This document shows, one piece after another, positions 1-8,368 of a DNA stretch of 64,000 nt. The DNA comes from Oleiphilus messinensis (GTDB taxonomy: Bacteria > Pseudomonadota > Gammaproteobacteria > Pseudomonadales > Oleiphilaceae): contig NZ_CP021425.1 of NCBI RefSeq assembly GCF_002162375.1, forward strand, positions 1,795,501 through 1,859,500. The letters are read 5' to 3'. The position numbers and the translations under genes were made by a program. The stretch's first letter is position 1; every line of letters starts with the position of its first letter. The notes below the pieces were generated by a model. That model did not search any database. It was not told the origin of the DNA and worked only from the letters and a program-made list of their open reading frames with translations.

Positions 1-1
1 T

Positions 2-244
2 AATCTTTATGTGTCTAAAACATTTATGAATCGTTTGTTGTCGGGAAGGTCTGTAGGCCATACTCTAATTCATGAGACCGCTCATTTACTGGGGTGGAGC
101 CATTCTAATCAAGATTTTAATCCTGCGATTCCTCCATTAAAATATGCGAGAGATCAAGCTTCCAGTTCAAAAGTATCCAGAAGGCATTCCACTTACCGCA
201 ATCCATATAATTACGATTTATATATAAATTTAATGGGGCGATAA
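2..244 (+). CDS. C-terminal end of a zinc metallopeptidase (probable Rhs-type toxin tip), cut by window edge
   Basis: The frame is open to the left edge, so only the last 80 residues are visible; a GTG at 11 exists but is probably internal. Bases 71–103 encode HETAHLLGWSH, a full HExxHxxGxxH metzincin-type zinc site: three histidine ligands and a catalytic glutamate. This indicates a zinc protease. It lies 3 bp before a small gene with an N-terminal signal-like helix and just upstream of an Rhs core fragment, so I infer it is the toxic C-terminus of an Rhs or other polymorphic toxin whose body lies to the left. The AT-rich composition fits a horizontally exchanged toxin tip. The Rhs link is context only; a free-standing secreted protease is possible. 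Confidence 0.6.
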   Translation, partial: NLYVSKTFMNRLLSGRSVGHTLIHETAHLLGWSHSNQDFNPAIPPLKYARDQASSSKVSRRHSTYRNPYNYDLYINLMGR

Positions 245-247
245 AAT

Positions 248-931
248 ATGTTTTACGCTAATTTTTTATTGATTAGAAAAAATTTAATCGTTTTGCTGAT
301 ATTCTCGGCCATATTTTTTAACTCTCTTTCTATAGCTCGAGGGGGGCAAGCTCCAGAAAGTGAATCGGTTGTGATCAGCTATGGGAGTATAAGTGTGTGG
401 GAGGGAGGCGCCGGTATGGGCTCGATGTATTTTGACCCGATTAATGGCAGAGAGCAGTCAGGTGATTATGTTGGAAAAACAGCCTTTTGCTCTATTGATT
501 CAGAATTTATTTGTATAAAAGGTAAACTTTTGGAGTTTGCTGTTCCTAGGTTGAATATGCTCAAAATTCGACGGTGGATTTTTAACGGGAATACTTATGA
601 AATTCAAACTAGGCCAAACACGGTTAGTCCCATTCTGGACTCATCTACAGATACCTATCACTGGGACTTGACGGAGATTGGAAGGGATGAGCAAGTGCTA
701 TTGATCAACAGCACTGCAGAAAGGGGGGGGCAAAAAGTGAGCTATTTATTTTCGCATGACAAGGGGCTAGTGGGAATTATATATTCTCCTATAGTTGGTG
801 GAGAGGTTTACGGAAATCGAATATATTGGTTGAGTGGTTCAAGCGGAGTGGGTTCCCGTGAATTTGAGCGTGTTATAAAGTCTGAATATCAAATGAATAA
901 GAGTATGGAGCCCGAGATCGTTACAGAGTAG
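248..931 (+). CDS. Exported protein, candidate immunity partner of the metallopeptidase toxin
   Basis: 227 aa, starting with a charged stretch and a hydrophobic helix (about residues 12–30), so it is probably exported or membrane-anchored. The start is 3 bp after the metallopeptidase stop, with GGGGCG just upstream, so the two are almost certainly co-translated. The remainder is a soluble domain with two cysteines near residues 82–90; I recognise no family. Position directly after a toxin tip, AT-rich composition and lack of a known domain are typical of polymorphic-toxin immunity genes. A periplasmic inhibitor of a periplasm-acting protease would fit. Function is inferred from context. Its 3' part overlaps, in another frame, the start-less open frame leading into the next Rhs segment. 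Confidence 0.55.
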   Translation: MFYANFLLIRKNLIVLLIFSAIFFNSLSIARGGQAPESESVVISYGSISVWEGGAGMGSMYFDPINGREQSGDYVGKTAFCSIDSEFICIKGKLLEFAVPRLNMLKIRRWIFNGNTYEIQTRPNTVSPILDSSTDTYHWDLTEIGRDEQVLLINSTAERGGQKVSYLFSHDKGLVGIIYSPIVGGEVYGNRIYWLSGSSGVGSREFERVIKSEYQMNKSMEPEIVTE

Positions 932-1115
932 AGAGAGCTCACGGCAAACAGCGACAGTCCTTTCATTTTTTGAAGTCACACATGAGTATCTGGCGAGGAC
1001 AGGCACTGCCCTCACACTTGGTACCGCACAGCCTCTGTGCGCCAGCAGCACGCCGGGTCCTCATGCCGTAACCCGAGTAGATACCCGTCAATACTGCTAT
1101 AACAAGAACGGCGAT

Positions 1116-2843
1116 ATGGTCATCTCCCCGGGGCGTACAATTCAATGGTCGCCGTTTGGTAAACCGGTTCGAATTGACCGGGGTAGTGGTAACACTGTTG
1201 TTGAATTTGAATATGGCCCGGATCGCTCCCGTACCCGTCGAATTGATCAGAAAGTCGGCGGCACCGAAACTACAACCACATACGTGGGGAGCTACGAGAA
1301 AGAAGTTCGTGCCGATAAAACCATCGAGCGTTATAGCATCGCGGGAATTGCCATTGTCACCCGTGAAACCTCGACCGAAAACGGAAACACTGTCACCACG
1401 ACCAAAGAGCAGTATTTACTCCGGGATACGCTCGGCTCGGTAGTGGGCATCCTTGACCGCACCACACTGGACTACAATAGCCTGTTGGCATCCTCCTCCA
1501 CTTATGATGCCTGGGGGCAACGCCGCCATTTGGACGGTACGCTCTTTACCTCGGCGGAACTGTTCGCAGATGCCAATGGTGATATCACCAATCGCGGTTT
1601 TACCGGTCATGAACAGGTGGATGGCGTTGGGCTGATCCATATGAACGGGCGGATGTACGATCCGGTCATCGGTCGGTTTATCAGCGCGGACCCGGTAATG
1701 CAGGACCCAACCGATTATCAGAACCTGAACCGATACAGCTACGTGCGGAATAATCCGTTAACCCTGATCGATCCATCTGGGTTTAGTTGGTGGAGCAAAA
1801 AAGGGCGCGGTATTTTTGCTAAAGTATTTGCTGCCTTCTTCCCGACAGTTGCCATATCCACGCCTCAGGGGCTGAAAGAATTTGGTCGCTTTGCGCGTAA
1901 GAACAAATATATTGCTGAAACAGTTCAGGTTGTGGGCTGTACCGCTGCAGCATTTTCAGGGCCCGCTGCACCGGCAGTATGTGGAGGTATTGTATCGGCT
2001 ACAACCTATGGTGTGACCGATGGTGACCTTGGCGCAGCCATTCGAGCAGGTGCAATTGCAGCAACGCAGGCGTATTTGGCGAGCCAAATTGGATCAGCCT
2101 ATGAATCCGGGACGTTGGGTGACCTGGATGCAGTGCTTGCGCATGGCCTACTGGGTGGAAGCGCCAGTGCTGCTCAAGGCGGCAGTTTTAACGATGGATT
2201 TGTGTCCGGTGCATTTGGTAAAGCGGCGACAATCAGCTTGTCAGCAGTAGGAATTTATGGCACAGACAAATTGCTCGGCGCACCCAAAGATGGCATTGTA
2301 AGTAAAATGATAGCCAGAACCATGGTCGCCGCCGTAGTTGGCGGAACCTCATCCCGGCTTGCTGGGGGACGTTTTGCAAATGGGGCGGTGACGGCTTCGA
2401 TGCAACATCTTTTCAATGCAGAGAGCTTTTTCGATCCCGATAGACGTTGGCAACCGCGACTGGGTGTTCCTCCTGAGCACGAAAAGCAGGTAGCAATGCT
2501 TGAGGCAATGGCAAAAAGAGCTGCCATGGATGTGGATATGGATTGTAGTTTAATGTGTCTCTTACCTTTCGAGAGGGGGAGAAGAATCCATAAGCTATTC
2601 GAGCAGAGAGTGGATATGCTGTACGATTATAGTGCGGAGGTTACGTATTATCAGGGTTCTGAAAAATCATATGGTTTCCCTGGTGGTAGTCGAGCGGATG
2701 TTATATATGGCCCTCGTATAGCACCCACTTTTGCGCTAGAGCTGAAAACGGGTATTTTCCCTTACATAGATGACACACAGATAAATCGGTATATGGAGAA
2801 TTTGCCGAAAAGTACACCTCTATACATGATGTGGGTTAGGTGA
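1116..2843 (+). CDS. Orphan Rhs core fragment with pretoxin region and PD-(D/E)XK-like nuclease tip
   Basis: The first ~220 residues are the conserved end of an Rhs core: YD-type repeats, then the RMYDPVIGRFISADP signature and the DPSG boundary at residue 219. Next comes an Ala/Gly-rich pretoxin region (about 230–430), ending in a pattern seen before many toxin tips. The last ~120 residues hold D528, E542 and K544 (RADVIYG and ALELKTG), the D…ExK layout of restriction-endonuclease-fold toxins. The Rhs-like frame continues upstream of this ATG without a stop to about 1020 or beyond, with typical Rhs residues (GPHAV, YCYNKNGDM) but no evident start. So this is a displaced orphan module rather than a full Rhs gene. 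The product is probably silent until recombined onto a full-length Rhs. Confidence 0.75.
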   Translation: MVISPGRTIQWSPFGKPVRIDRGSGNTVVEFEYGPDRSRTRRIDQKVGGTETTTTYVGSYEKEVRADKTIERYSIAGIAIVTRETSTENGNTVTTTKEQYLLRDTLGSVVGILDRTTLDYNSLLASSSTYDAWGQRRHLDGTLFTSAELFADANGDITNRGFTGHEQVDGVGLIHMNGRMYDPVIGRFISADPVMQDPTDYQNLNRYSYVRNNPLTLIDPSGFSWWSKKGRGIFAKVFAAFFPTVAISTPQGLKEFGRFARKNKYIAETVQVVGCTAAAFSGPAAPAVCGGIVSATTYGVTDGDLGAAIRAGAIAATQAYLASQIGSAYESGTLGDLDAVLAHGLLGGSASAAQGGSFNDGFVSGAFGKAATISLSAVGIYGTDKLLGAPKDGIVSKMIARTMVAAVVGGTSSRLAGGRFANGAVTASMQHLFNAESFFDPDRRWQPRLGVPPEHEKQVAMLEAMAKRAAMDVDMDCSLMCLLPFERGRRIHKLFEQRVDMLYDYSAEVTYYQGSEKSYGFPGGSRADVIYGPRIAPTFALELKTGIFPYIDDTQINRYMENLPKSTPLYMMWVR

Positions 2844-2852
2844 GAAACTGGA

Positions 2853-3449
2853 ATGAAGAAAAAAAATCAATTGAAAGCACAGGAGCTACTGGGAGATGTA
2901 GGTATCATCGATTCCTACATTTACCTGAAGCCTGTTAATCATATTCTGAGTGGTTTTTGTGCCTCTAAAACACCAAATGGAGTCTATATTTACAGGTTTT
3001 CTTATCCGTTATTTGATAGAGCGGATAGCTTAAACTTGAACTTTAGTGAGCGATTACCCCGTCCCGATGGTCATATTGATTTTGATGAATATGACAAGGC
3101 ATTGTGGGAAGTGGAGTACCTGAATAGAATAGCTCCTCGCTTGGAAGACGCGAGAGCGCATTTAGATATTGAATCACTTTATAGATATATAAATGATAAT
3201 AGTGCCATATTGAGAAACGAGTGGGTAAGTAAGAGTTATATTTTGCTGCTTGTTTTAATGGAGAGGTATTCTGAATCATTGGAACAAATTGATATTCTAC
3301 TTAAAGAAGAGCTTCCCGTAGGGAGGGAGCAAATAGCCTTGGAGTGCAGAGAGTTAAAAGAGCTTTTACGTGTTAAACCTGCTCGGGCTAAGGAACTAGT
3401 ATTGGATTGGGAGCAGGAAATGAAAAAAAGACTGGGTATTAGTAATTAG
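2853..3449 (+). CDS. Probable cytoplasmic immunity protein for the Rhs nuclease tip
   Basis: 198 aa with no signal peptide or membrane helix, starting 9 bp after the Rhs stop codon. The N-terminal half is mixed alpha/beta. The C-terminal half (about 95–195) is helical and charged. I recognise no family. Position immediately downstream of an Rhs toxin tip, AT-rich sequence and a cytoplasmic prediction fit an inhibitor that protects the producer from a DNA-degrading toxin. The assignment rests on gene order; no inhibitor motif is visible. Confidence 0.6.
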   Translation: MKKKNQLKAQELLGDVGIIDSYIYLKPVNHILSGFCASKTPNGVYIYRFSYPLFDRADSLNLNFSERLPRPDGHIDFDEYDKALWEVEYLNRIAPRLEDARAHLDIESLYRYINDNSAILRNEWVSKSYILLLVLMERYSESLEQIDILLKEELPVGREQIALECRELKELLRVKPARAKELVLDWEQEMKKRLGISN

Positions 3450-3516
3450 GATTCTAGACAGTATAAGTTGAATCCGCTGATCCTGATCTAGAGAGGCTTT
3501 TAGTTAAGCCTGCTGA

Positions 3517-3534
3517 AGCCCCTCAGTCGGGGCT
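3517..3534 (+). terminator. Hairpin after the Rhs immunity gene
   Basis: AGCCCC and GGGGCT pair perfectly around a 6-nt loop, with a few more pairs possible from the flanking GCTGA/GCTGC. It lies 68 bp after the immunity stop codon. The trailing T-run is weak (ATTTTAG), so termination is plausible but not strong. Confidence 0.45.
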
Positions 3535-3543
3535 GCTGCTATT

Positions 3544-3747
3544 TTAGTTAAACATCAATCCATGCTCTGTTGAGATTGTCATTAACTCCATTGCCGCCAT
3601 GGACAAAAGTGCTAAGCCTATTATAAATGGGCCAAGCTTGGGCAATATGGATAATGCTTTCAGGTTTTTATTTGGATACAAATAAGAATCGACAACCCTG
3701 CGGTAAGCCTTACCTTTTGCTGGGTAGTCTGGGACAGGCACGGCCAT
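3544..3747 (-). CDS. Possible gene remnant with a C-terminal hydrophobic helix
   Basis: A 67-aa frame with one hydrophobic stretch near its end (GPFIIGLALLSMAAMEL). The frame stays open upstream to 3813 and keeps a protein-like composition there, but I find no start codon in the extension. It may be the 3' remnant of a longer gene lost at the accessory/core junction, or chance. I recognise no family. This frame and the hairpin at 3517 are the only structures I see between 3450 and 3908. Confidence 0.22.
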   Translation of the reverse strand: MAVPVPDYPAKGKAYRRVVDSYLYPNKNLKALSILPKLGPFIIGLALLSMAAMELMTISTEHGLMFN

Positions 3748-3908
3748 CAGGCTAACATTGATGTTGAAACGCTGGTCATCCAGGTATACGCTCGATTGGT
3801 TGAATGTTATACATCAGCATGCGCAATTGAATTGGCCACCGGTAATCAGGGGGCGATTAGACGTATTATAGCAACCATCAAACGCGTTCAGCGCCGGGAA
3901 GGGAAAGG

Positions 3909-5144
3909 ATGAATTTTATCGGAATACGGTTTTGTGTTATATCACTGCTCGTTTCTCTTGCTGCAGGCGTTGGGTTACCCGTCTTGGCATCGGAGCATCT
4001 TCGGCAGCAGGTTGATTATCTAAGCTTTGCCCAGGGGGCCGTTCCCGTTAGTTTGGGCGGTGTGGCTGAGGAGCTTCGAATTGGGTTGAGTCATGCGCTT
4101 ATGGCCATTGATGGTGATGTAAGAGGTTTTGTCCTCACACCTAAACCAGGTAATGCACAAAGCGAGGTTGTTTTTGTTTATCAACTTCCGGCACTTACGC
4201 GATTCTCTGCTTTTTCTGTCCCTAATGTATTGGAAACTCCGAGCCCTTCGCAGACCTTTATTCGGAATATTGAAATCGCAGGCTCAAATACCAGCGCTGA
4301 AGGGCCCTACCAGAAACTGGGAACGGTGACGTTGTCCACCCATGACAAAAAAGGGGAAACTACTACATTCGTTGTGGCGGGTGAGATTCCGGTTCGCTGG
4401 GTTCGGGTTTCACTTTCAGGTGGCATTGATATTCAGCGGGACAAGACTTTTTTAGAATTCAGCGAGATCATTGGCCATGGTCGTCAGGATGCTGTGCCGC
4501 TTTCACAGACGTTTACCGGTAAATGGAAAGGTCGTGGAGTTTTGTTGGAGCTTAAACAGGAAGATAACCGTGTGAGTGGTTGTTATGACCGGGAAGGCGC
4601 GTTGGAGGGCACCATTACAGGGAATATTCTTCGGGCTACAGGGCGAACCACACCGGCGGGAATACCCAGTAGCTTTGTGCTCGGTACCGGGGCAAATGGT
4701 GAGATATTCGGCGTACGCTCCACCAATGGTGCGCCTTTTAAGCTCTATCAAGGTGAGTCAGCACAACAGGTTACCACCGCTTGCTCGGAGAAACCCGTTG
4801 CTCCACCGGGCTGTGGTGCTATTCTGCATGGTATTCAATTTGATTTTGATTCCGCCAGAATCCGTCCGGAATCCGGCGCTTTGCTCGATGCATTGGCAGT
4901 GGGACTAAAAACCGCTGAAGCCTCTCGGATTACGGTTATCGGACACACATCAAGTGAAGGCTCTGACACATACAATCAAGGGCTGTCTGAGCGCAGAGCG
5001 AAGTCTGTCGTAGCTGCGTTGGTTGACCGAGACCTCCGTAAGCCGATTGCTGCATCGGGACAAGGCGAACAGGACCCAATAGCAGATAATAATACGGAAG
5101 CAGGGCGGTCATTGAATCGGCGGGTGGAAATTGCTTGTGATTAG
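3909..5144 (+). CDS. OmpA-family outer-membrane/periplasmic protein
   Basis: 411 aa. A signal peptide (about residues 1–28, ending LAS) precedes two middle domains of unknown family (about 30–185 and 195–295), the second starting with a lipocalin-like GKWKGRG stretch. A C-terminal OmpA/MotB domain (about 300–411) follows. In it FDFDSARIRPE and the SEGSDTYNQGLSERRA region are the peptidoglycan-binding loop motifs, and it closes with NRRVEI. The family anchors the outer membrane to peptidoglycan. The middle region is not a beta-barrel, so this is a binding protein rather than a porin. GGGAAGGGAAAGG just before the ATG supports the start. It converges on the STM4011-like gene with 6 bp between stops. 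Confidence 0.85.
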   Translation: MNFIGIRFCVISLLVSLAAGVGLPVLASEHLRQQVDYLSFAQGAVPVSLGGVAEELRIGLSHALMAIDGDVRGFVLTPKPGNAQSEVVFVYQLPALTRFSAFSVPNVLETPSPSQTFIRNIEIAGSNTSAEGPYQKLGTVTLSTHDKKGETTTFVVAGEIPVRWVRVSLSGGIDIQRDKTFLEFSEIIGHGRQDAVPLSQTFTGKWKGRGVLLELKQEDNRVSGCYDREGALEGTITGNILRATGRTTPAGIPSSFVLGTGANGEIFGVRSTNGAPFKLYQGESAQQVTTACSEKPVAPPGCGAILHGIQFDFDSARIRPESGALLDALAVGLKTAEASRITVIGHTSSEGSDTYNQGLSERRAKSVVAALVDRDLRKPIAASGQGEQDPIADNNTEAGRSLNRRVEIACD

Positions 5145-5150
5145 CTCACT

Positions 5151-6098
5151 TTATAAGCTCCGGTAGTCTTGGCTCTGTTTCTGTCCTTTTTTCCGAGGAG
5201 AGCCGAAATCATGTGCTTGCAGCGTTAGGCTCATGCCTGTTGATTGAAACGCGAGCGGAATGCGTTCCAGCAGTCGATCACCATAGTGCTCTTCCAGACG
5301 CAGTTTATCCAGAAAAATATAACCGATATAACAGTCACAACAGGCTTTGGGGCAGGGAGCGGGGTTTAATATTTCGCGAATATCCTGTTGGTAGATATTG
5401 CCCATGACCGGTGATACAAAATGACAGCGGCGGACATCGCCCTCACCATCAATTGTGACGCTCCGATACCCGCTTTGGCAGGCTTCCCCAAAACTTGCGT
5501 AATCGTTCAGGTTGATTTCGAAAAGTGGGTCAATTGCTTTGAAAAAACGAATATCCTCCTCCGAATAGTAGGCAGGCTCGTCTTTGTAGGCATTTACCCA
5601 GAGGTACAGGTGCTCAGGCAGGTCATTTCGTAATTGCTCAGCCGCTGCTCGGTGTTCTTTTTTGCCGACAATGCCGACACTGCAGGCGACGCCCATGGTA
5701 CTCAGCTTTTTGATGTGTGCAATGAAGCGCTTTCGGGGTGTTTCACCGGGGTGATAGGTCGCCCAGATTGCCGTACGCTGAATATTGGCTTGGGCAAGCC
5801 AGTCGGGGGGAACGCTTAAGTTAGTTTGAATGGCAACTTTTGTGACCTGGGGCAGGTGAGACAGTTTTACGACAGCATCCCGATACCAACGCCTGACCAG
5901 CGCTTCCCCCCAGGGCGTAAACAGGATCTGGATATTGTCCGTTATTGCCTGGTTTTCAACCCACTGGACGAATCGTTCCAATGCCTGTTGATCTTGTGTT
6001 CGAGCTGCTCGGTCATCTTCGCGTTTTGCAAACGGGCAGTAGCCGCAGGCATAGTTGCAGCTGGCCAGGGGGCCACGATAAAGAATCTGGAGTTTCAT
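5151..6098 (-). CDS. STM4011-family radical SAM protein
   Basis: 315 aa. CNYACGYC near residue 14 is the CxxxCxxC site for the radical SAM [4Fe-4S] cluster, followed by a TIM-barrel-like core. Near the C-terminus, a cysteine, a VTIDGEGDVRRC segment and then CPKACCDC resemble the SPASM/twitch regions that bind auxiliary clusters in peptide- and protein-modifying enzymes. I recognise it as the STM4011 family, of unknown substrate. It is the last gene of a five-gene minus-strand run. Its start overlaps the STM4012-like stop by 4 bp, so translation is coupled. The radical SAM call is firm; the auxiliary cluster is an inference from cysteine spacing. Confidence 0.85.
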   Translation of the reverse strand: MKLQILYRGPLASCNYACGYCPFAKREDDRAARTQDQQALERFVQWVENQAITDNIQILFTPWGEALVRRWYRDAVVKLSHLPQVTKVAIQTNLSVPPDWLAQANIQRTAIWATYHPGETPRKRFIAHIKKLSTMGVACSVGIVGKKEHRAAAEQLRNDLPEHLYLWVNAYKDEPAYYSEEDIRFFKAIDPLFEINLNDYASFGEACQSGYRSVTIDGEGDVRRCHFVSPVMGNIYQQDIREILNPAPCPKACCDCYIGYIFLDKLRLEEHYGDRLLERIPLAFQSTGMSLTLQAHDFGSPRKKGQKQSQDYRSL

Positions 6099-7438
6099 CG
6101 GGATTGATAGCTCGCCATTCGCTGGTGTACAGAGGTCGAGCCTAGCCAGGGGCCAAGGGCATCCGCTCGTTCCAACCCCGCAGCACTGAGTTTTAATCGG
6201 GTTCCTGAACGCTCAGCGAGTCCGAGTGCTTCCAGTTCGGTCAATACGGAAAAGTCCTCGGCACAGCGCGTGCCGAAGCGCATCTCATAAGCATCCAGAT
6301 CAAGCCCTTCTGCCAGCAGCAGCGACTGGATTAAATAACGTCGTTTCTGCTCGTCTTCTGTCAAGATTATACCGTAAGGGGCGGAATGAAAGTCAGCGTC
6401 GGTTTGCTCAATATAGTGTTGAATCAAACTGCTGATCGACGTTCTGCCGACTGCATATTCGCTGCTGTAGTGAACTTGCCGCGTATAAGATCGTGCTCCT
6501 GCGCCCAATCCGAGCATACCGTCTTCCTGACAGCAATACACTGGTGCTGAGGACTGCGCTCCCGTCTTGCGGAACATGCGCATTGAGACTTGTTCATAGC
6601 CCTCTGCTATCAGCATGTCCCGTCCTTGTCGGTACAGGGACAACATGGAATGCTGGTATTCATTGTGTAGTGGAATAAGGCTGCTGTTCTTGCTTTGAAT
6701 CCGTTCCAGCCCGGTTTGTTTGCGAATATAGAGCGGGTAGAGGTACAGCTCTTCCGGAGCATAATGCAAGGCCTGTTGCAGTGACTGAGCCCATGTCTCT
6801 GGAGTCTGTCCCGGTATACCGTAGATCAGGTCGATATTCAGCTGGCTGGCGCTATGCTCGCGAATCAATGTCAGCGCTTCATGTACAGACCGATTGTTCT
6901 GGCGTCTCGCCAGTGCCTGGGTTTCAGACTCCAGAAACGATTGTATTCCAATACTGATACGATCAACCTGGGCATTTCTTAGCACTTCCAGCTTGTCTGT
7001 GGATACCGTTTCCGGTGAGGTTTCCACCGAGCAGGGAATGTCCTGGCTAATACCCAAATTGTTGTATGCAATCTCAAACAGGCGTTGCAGTTGTTTGGCT
7101 GAAAAGTAGGTGGGGGTTCCGCCACCGAGTGCGAAGCGTGCAAACTTCGCGTCTCCTAACCAGTTTGCGGTTTGCCTGGCCTGGCGCTCCAGCGTGTTCA
7201 GGTAGCGTTCCGGTAGTGACTCATTTGGGCGAACCAGTGTGAATAAATTGCAAAAGCCGCAACGCATCTCACAAAACGGAATGTGAACATATAAAAACAG
7301 CGCATCTCGTTTTTCCCCTGCCCAGAGATCGGACAAAGCGTAAGGGGTGGCAAAGCTCCGGTAAGCGGTTTTATGTGGATAGGAATACGAATAGGCCTGA
7401 TAAATTTGACGATCCAGATACGCCTGTAATGAGGACAT
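6095..7438 (-). CDS. STM4012-family radical SAM protein (HemN/HemW-like)
   Basis: 447 aa. HIPFCEMRCGFC (about residues 51–62) is the CxxxCxxC site in the HemN/HemW style. GGGTPTY, the SVETSPETV region and SIGIQSF are conserved HemN-type strands, and a HemN C-terminal domain (about 355–430) is present. Known relatives are coproporphyrinogen dehydrogenase and the heme chaperone HemW. Membership of the STM4011–4015 cluster argues for another, unknown substrate. It starts 5 bp after the STM4013-like stop and overlaps the STM4011-like start by 4 bp. Annotation as hemN should be avoided. Confidence 0.85.
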   Translation of the reverse strand: MSSLQAYLDRQIYQAYSYSYPHKTAYRSFATPYALSDLWAGEKRDALFLYVHIPFCEMRCGFCNLFTLVRPNESLPERYLNTLERQARQTANWLGDAKFARFALGGGTPTYFSAKQLQRLFEIAYNNLGISQDIPCSVETSPETVSTDKLEVLRNAQVDRISIGIQSFLESETQALARRQNNRSVHEALTLIREHSASQLNIDLIYGIPGQTPETWAQSLQQALHYAPEELYLYPLYIRKQTGLERIQSKNSSLIPLHNEYQHSMLSLYRQGRDMLIAEGYEQVSMRMFRKTGAQSSAPVYCCQEDGMLGLGAGARSYTRQVHYSSEYAVGRTSISSLIQHYIEQTDADFHSAPYGIILTEDEQKRRYLIQSLLLAEGLDLDAYEMRFGTRCAEDFSVLTELEALGLAERSGTRLKLSAAGLERADALGPWLGSTSVHQRMASYQSR

Positions 7439-7443
7439 GTTAG

Positions 7444-8238
7444 CTAACCTCCAAGAATAAATTCAGCATAAGGTACCGTCCAAACCACTTCATGCGCCAG
7501 GCGGTGACCTTTGTATCCATCCTCACCATAAGCTGTGCCATGATCTGAGCAAATGATCACCAGCGTTGGTCGTTGCCTCTGGAACGCCTCTAACAGTGGG
7601 GCAAGTTGACGGTCTACATAGCGCAGTGCAGCAGCGTGTGTATCGATGGAATCAACAGTTTCACCGTCCACATAGACATGATTTGGCTGATGTATCGCGC
7701 TGACGTTGATAAACATCAACAGCGGTTGGGTCTTGTTTCTGTGCGCGAGGATATCCAGTGCCAGCGTAACCTGGTTAGCGGTGGAATCGGGGTGAGTTAC
7801 CCCAAGCTCAGGTGACCAGTAAGCTTTTTCAAACATGTTGGGAAACACGCAACCCAGGGGCGTTTGCTGATTGAAAAAACCAACACCGCCAATGCATACG
7901 GTGGCATATCCCGCCTGCGCCAGACCCTCAATGATATTGGGGGCATTCAGGACACACGTTGTTTGTGCTGTGGTTTCACTGCCGGGGAATGCCAGGGCAA
8001 ATAAGCGCTCAGCTTGTGGATTCGTTACAGGGGTGGGAAAAAAGCCGGCAAATAGGGCGTGGTGTGCTGAGTAGGTAAAACTTCCGGGGGCATGGCGTTG
8101 TTCCCAGTGGGTGATGTATCGGCTCAATGTGGGCAGCTGGCCTGTATCCAGTGCTGTTCGGGCGACATCATATCGAAGTGTATCCAGTGTAATCAGGAGC
8201 AGATCATGACTTCCGATGATCTGATTCATATCGAGCAT
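7444..8238 (-). CDS. STM4013/SEN3800-family protein, sulfatase/alkaline-phosphatase fold
   Basis: 264 aa. LLITLDTLRYD near the N-terminus gives the first metal-ligand aspartate of the alkaline phosphatase superfamily. GSFTYSAHHALFAG holds the Ser/Thr where the nucleophile sits. SDHGTAYGEDGYKGHR near the C-terminus supplies the second metal-site Asp and His residues. No signal peptide is seen, so a cytoplasmic phospho- or sulfo-hydrolase or transferase is likely. At 264 aa it is shorter than typical sulfatases (about 450–550 aa). It sits third in the STM4015→STM4011 run, 130 bp after the ATP-grasp gene. The substrate is unknown. Confidence 0.8.
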   Translation of the reverse strand: MLDMNQIIGSHDLLLITLDTLRYDVARTALDTGQLPTLSRYITHWEQRHAPGSFTYSAHHALFAGFFPTPVTNPQAERLFALAFPGSETTAQTTCVLNAPNIIEGLAQAGYATVCIGGVGFFNQQTPLGCVFPNMFEKAYWSPELGVTHPDSTANQVTLALDILAHRNKTQPLLMFINVSAIHQPNHVYVDGETVDSIDTHAAALRYVDRQLAPLLEAFQRQRPTLVIICSDHGTAYGEDGYKGHRLAHEVVWTVPYAEFILGG

Positions 8239-8368
8239 TGAGCAAGCATCCTTTCTTTGGTTATCACATTTAGGTCCTTACGTTTTTGTTAATCTGATAC
8301 TGACGCCTTTGGCTTAATTCCATTTTAACCTTGTAGTGCTTGAGTTTGCTTGAGTGACAGGTTACGCA

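Noticed and set aside
3450-3908. Attachment site or tRNA remnant at the accessory/core border
   Set aside because: No tRNA-like sequence or flanking direct repeat could be seen.
6095-7438. hemN / hemW label
   Set aside because: Motifs are shared, but gene context and family point to STM4012, not heme synthesis.
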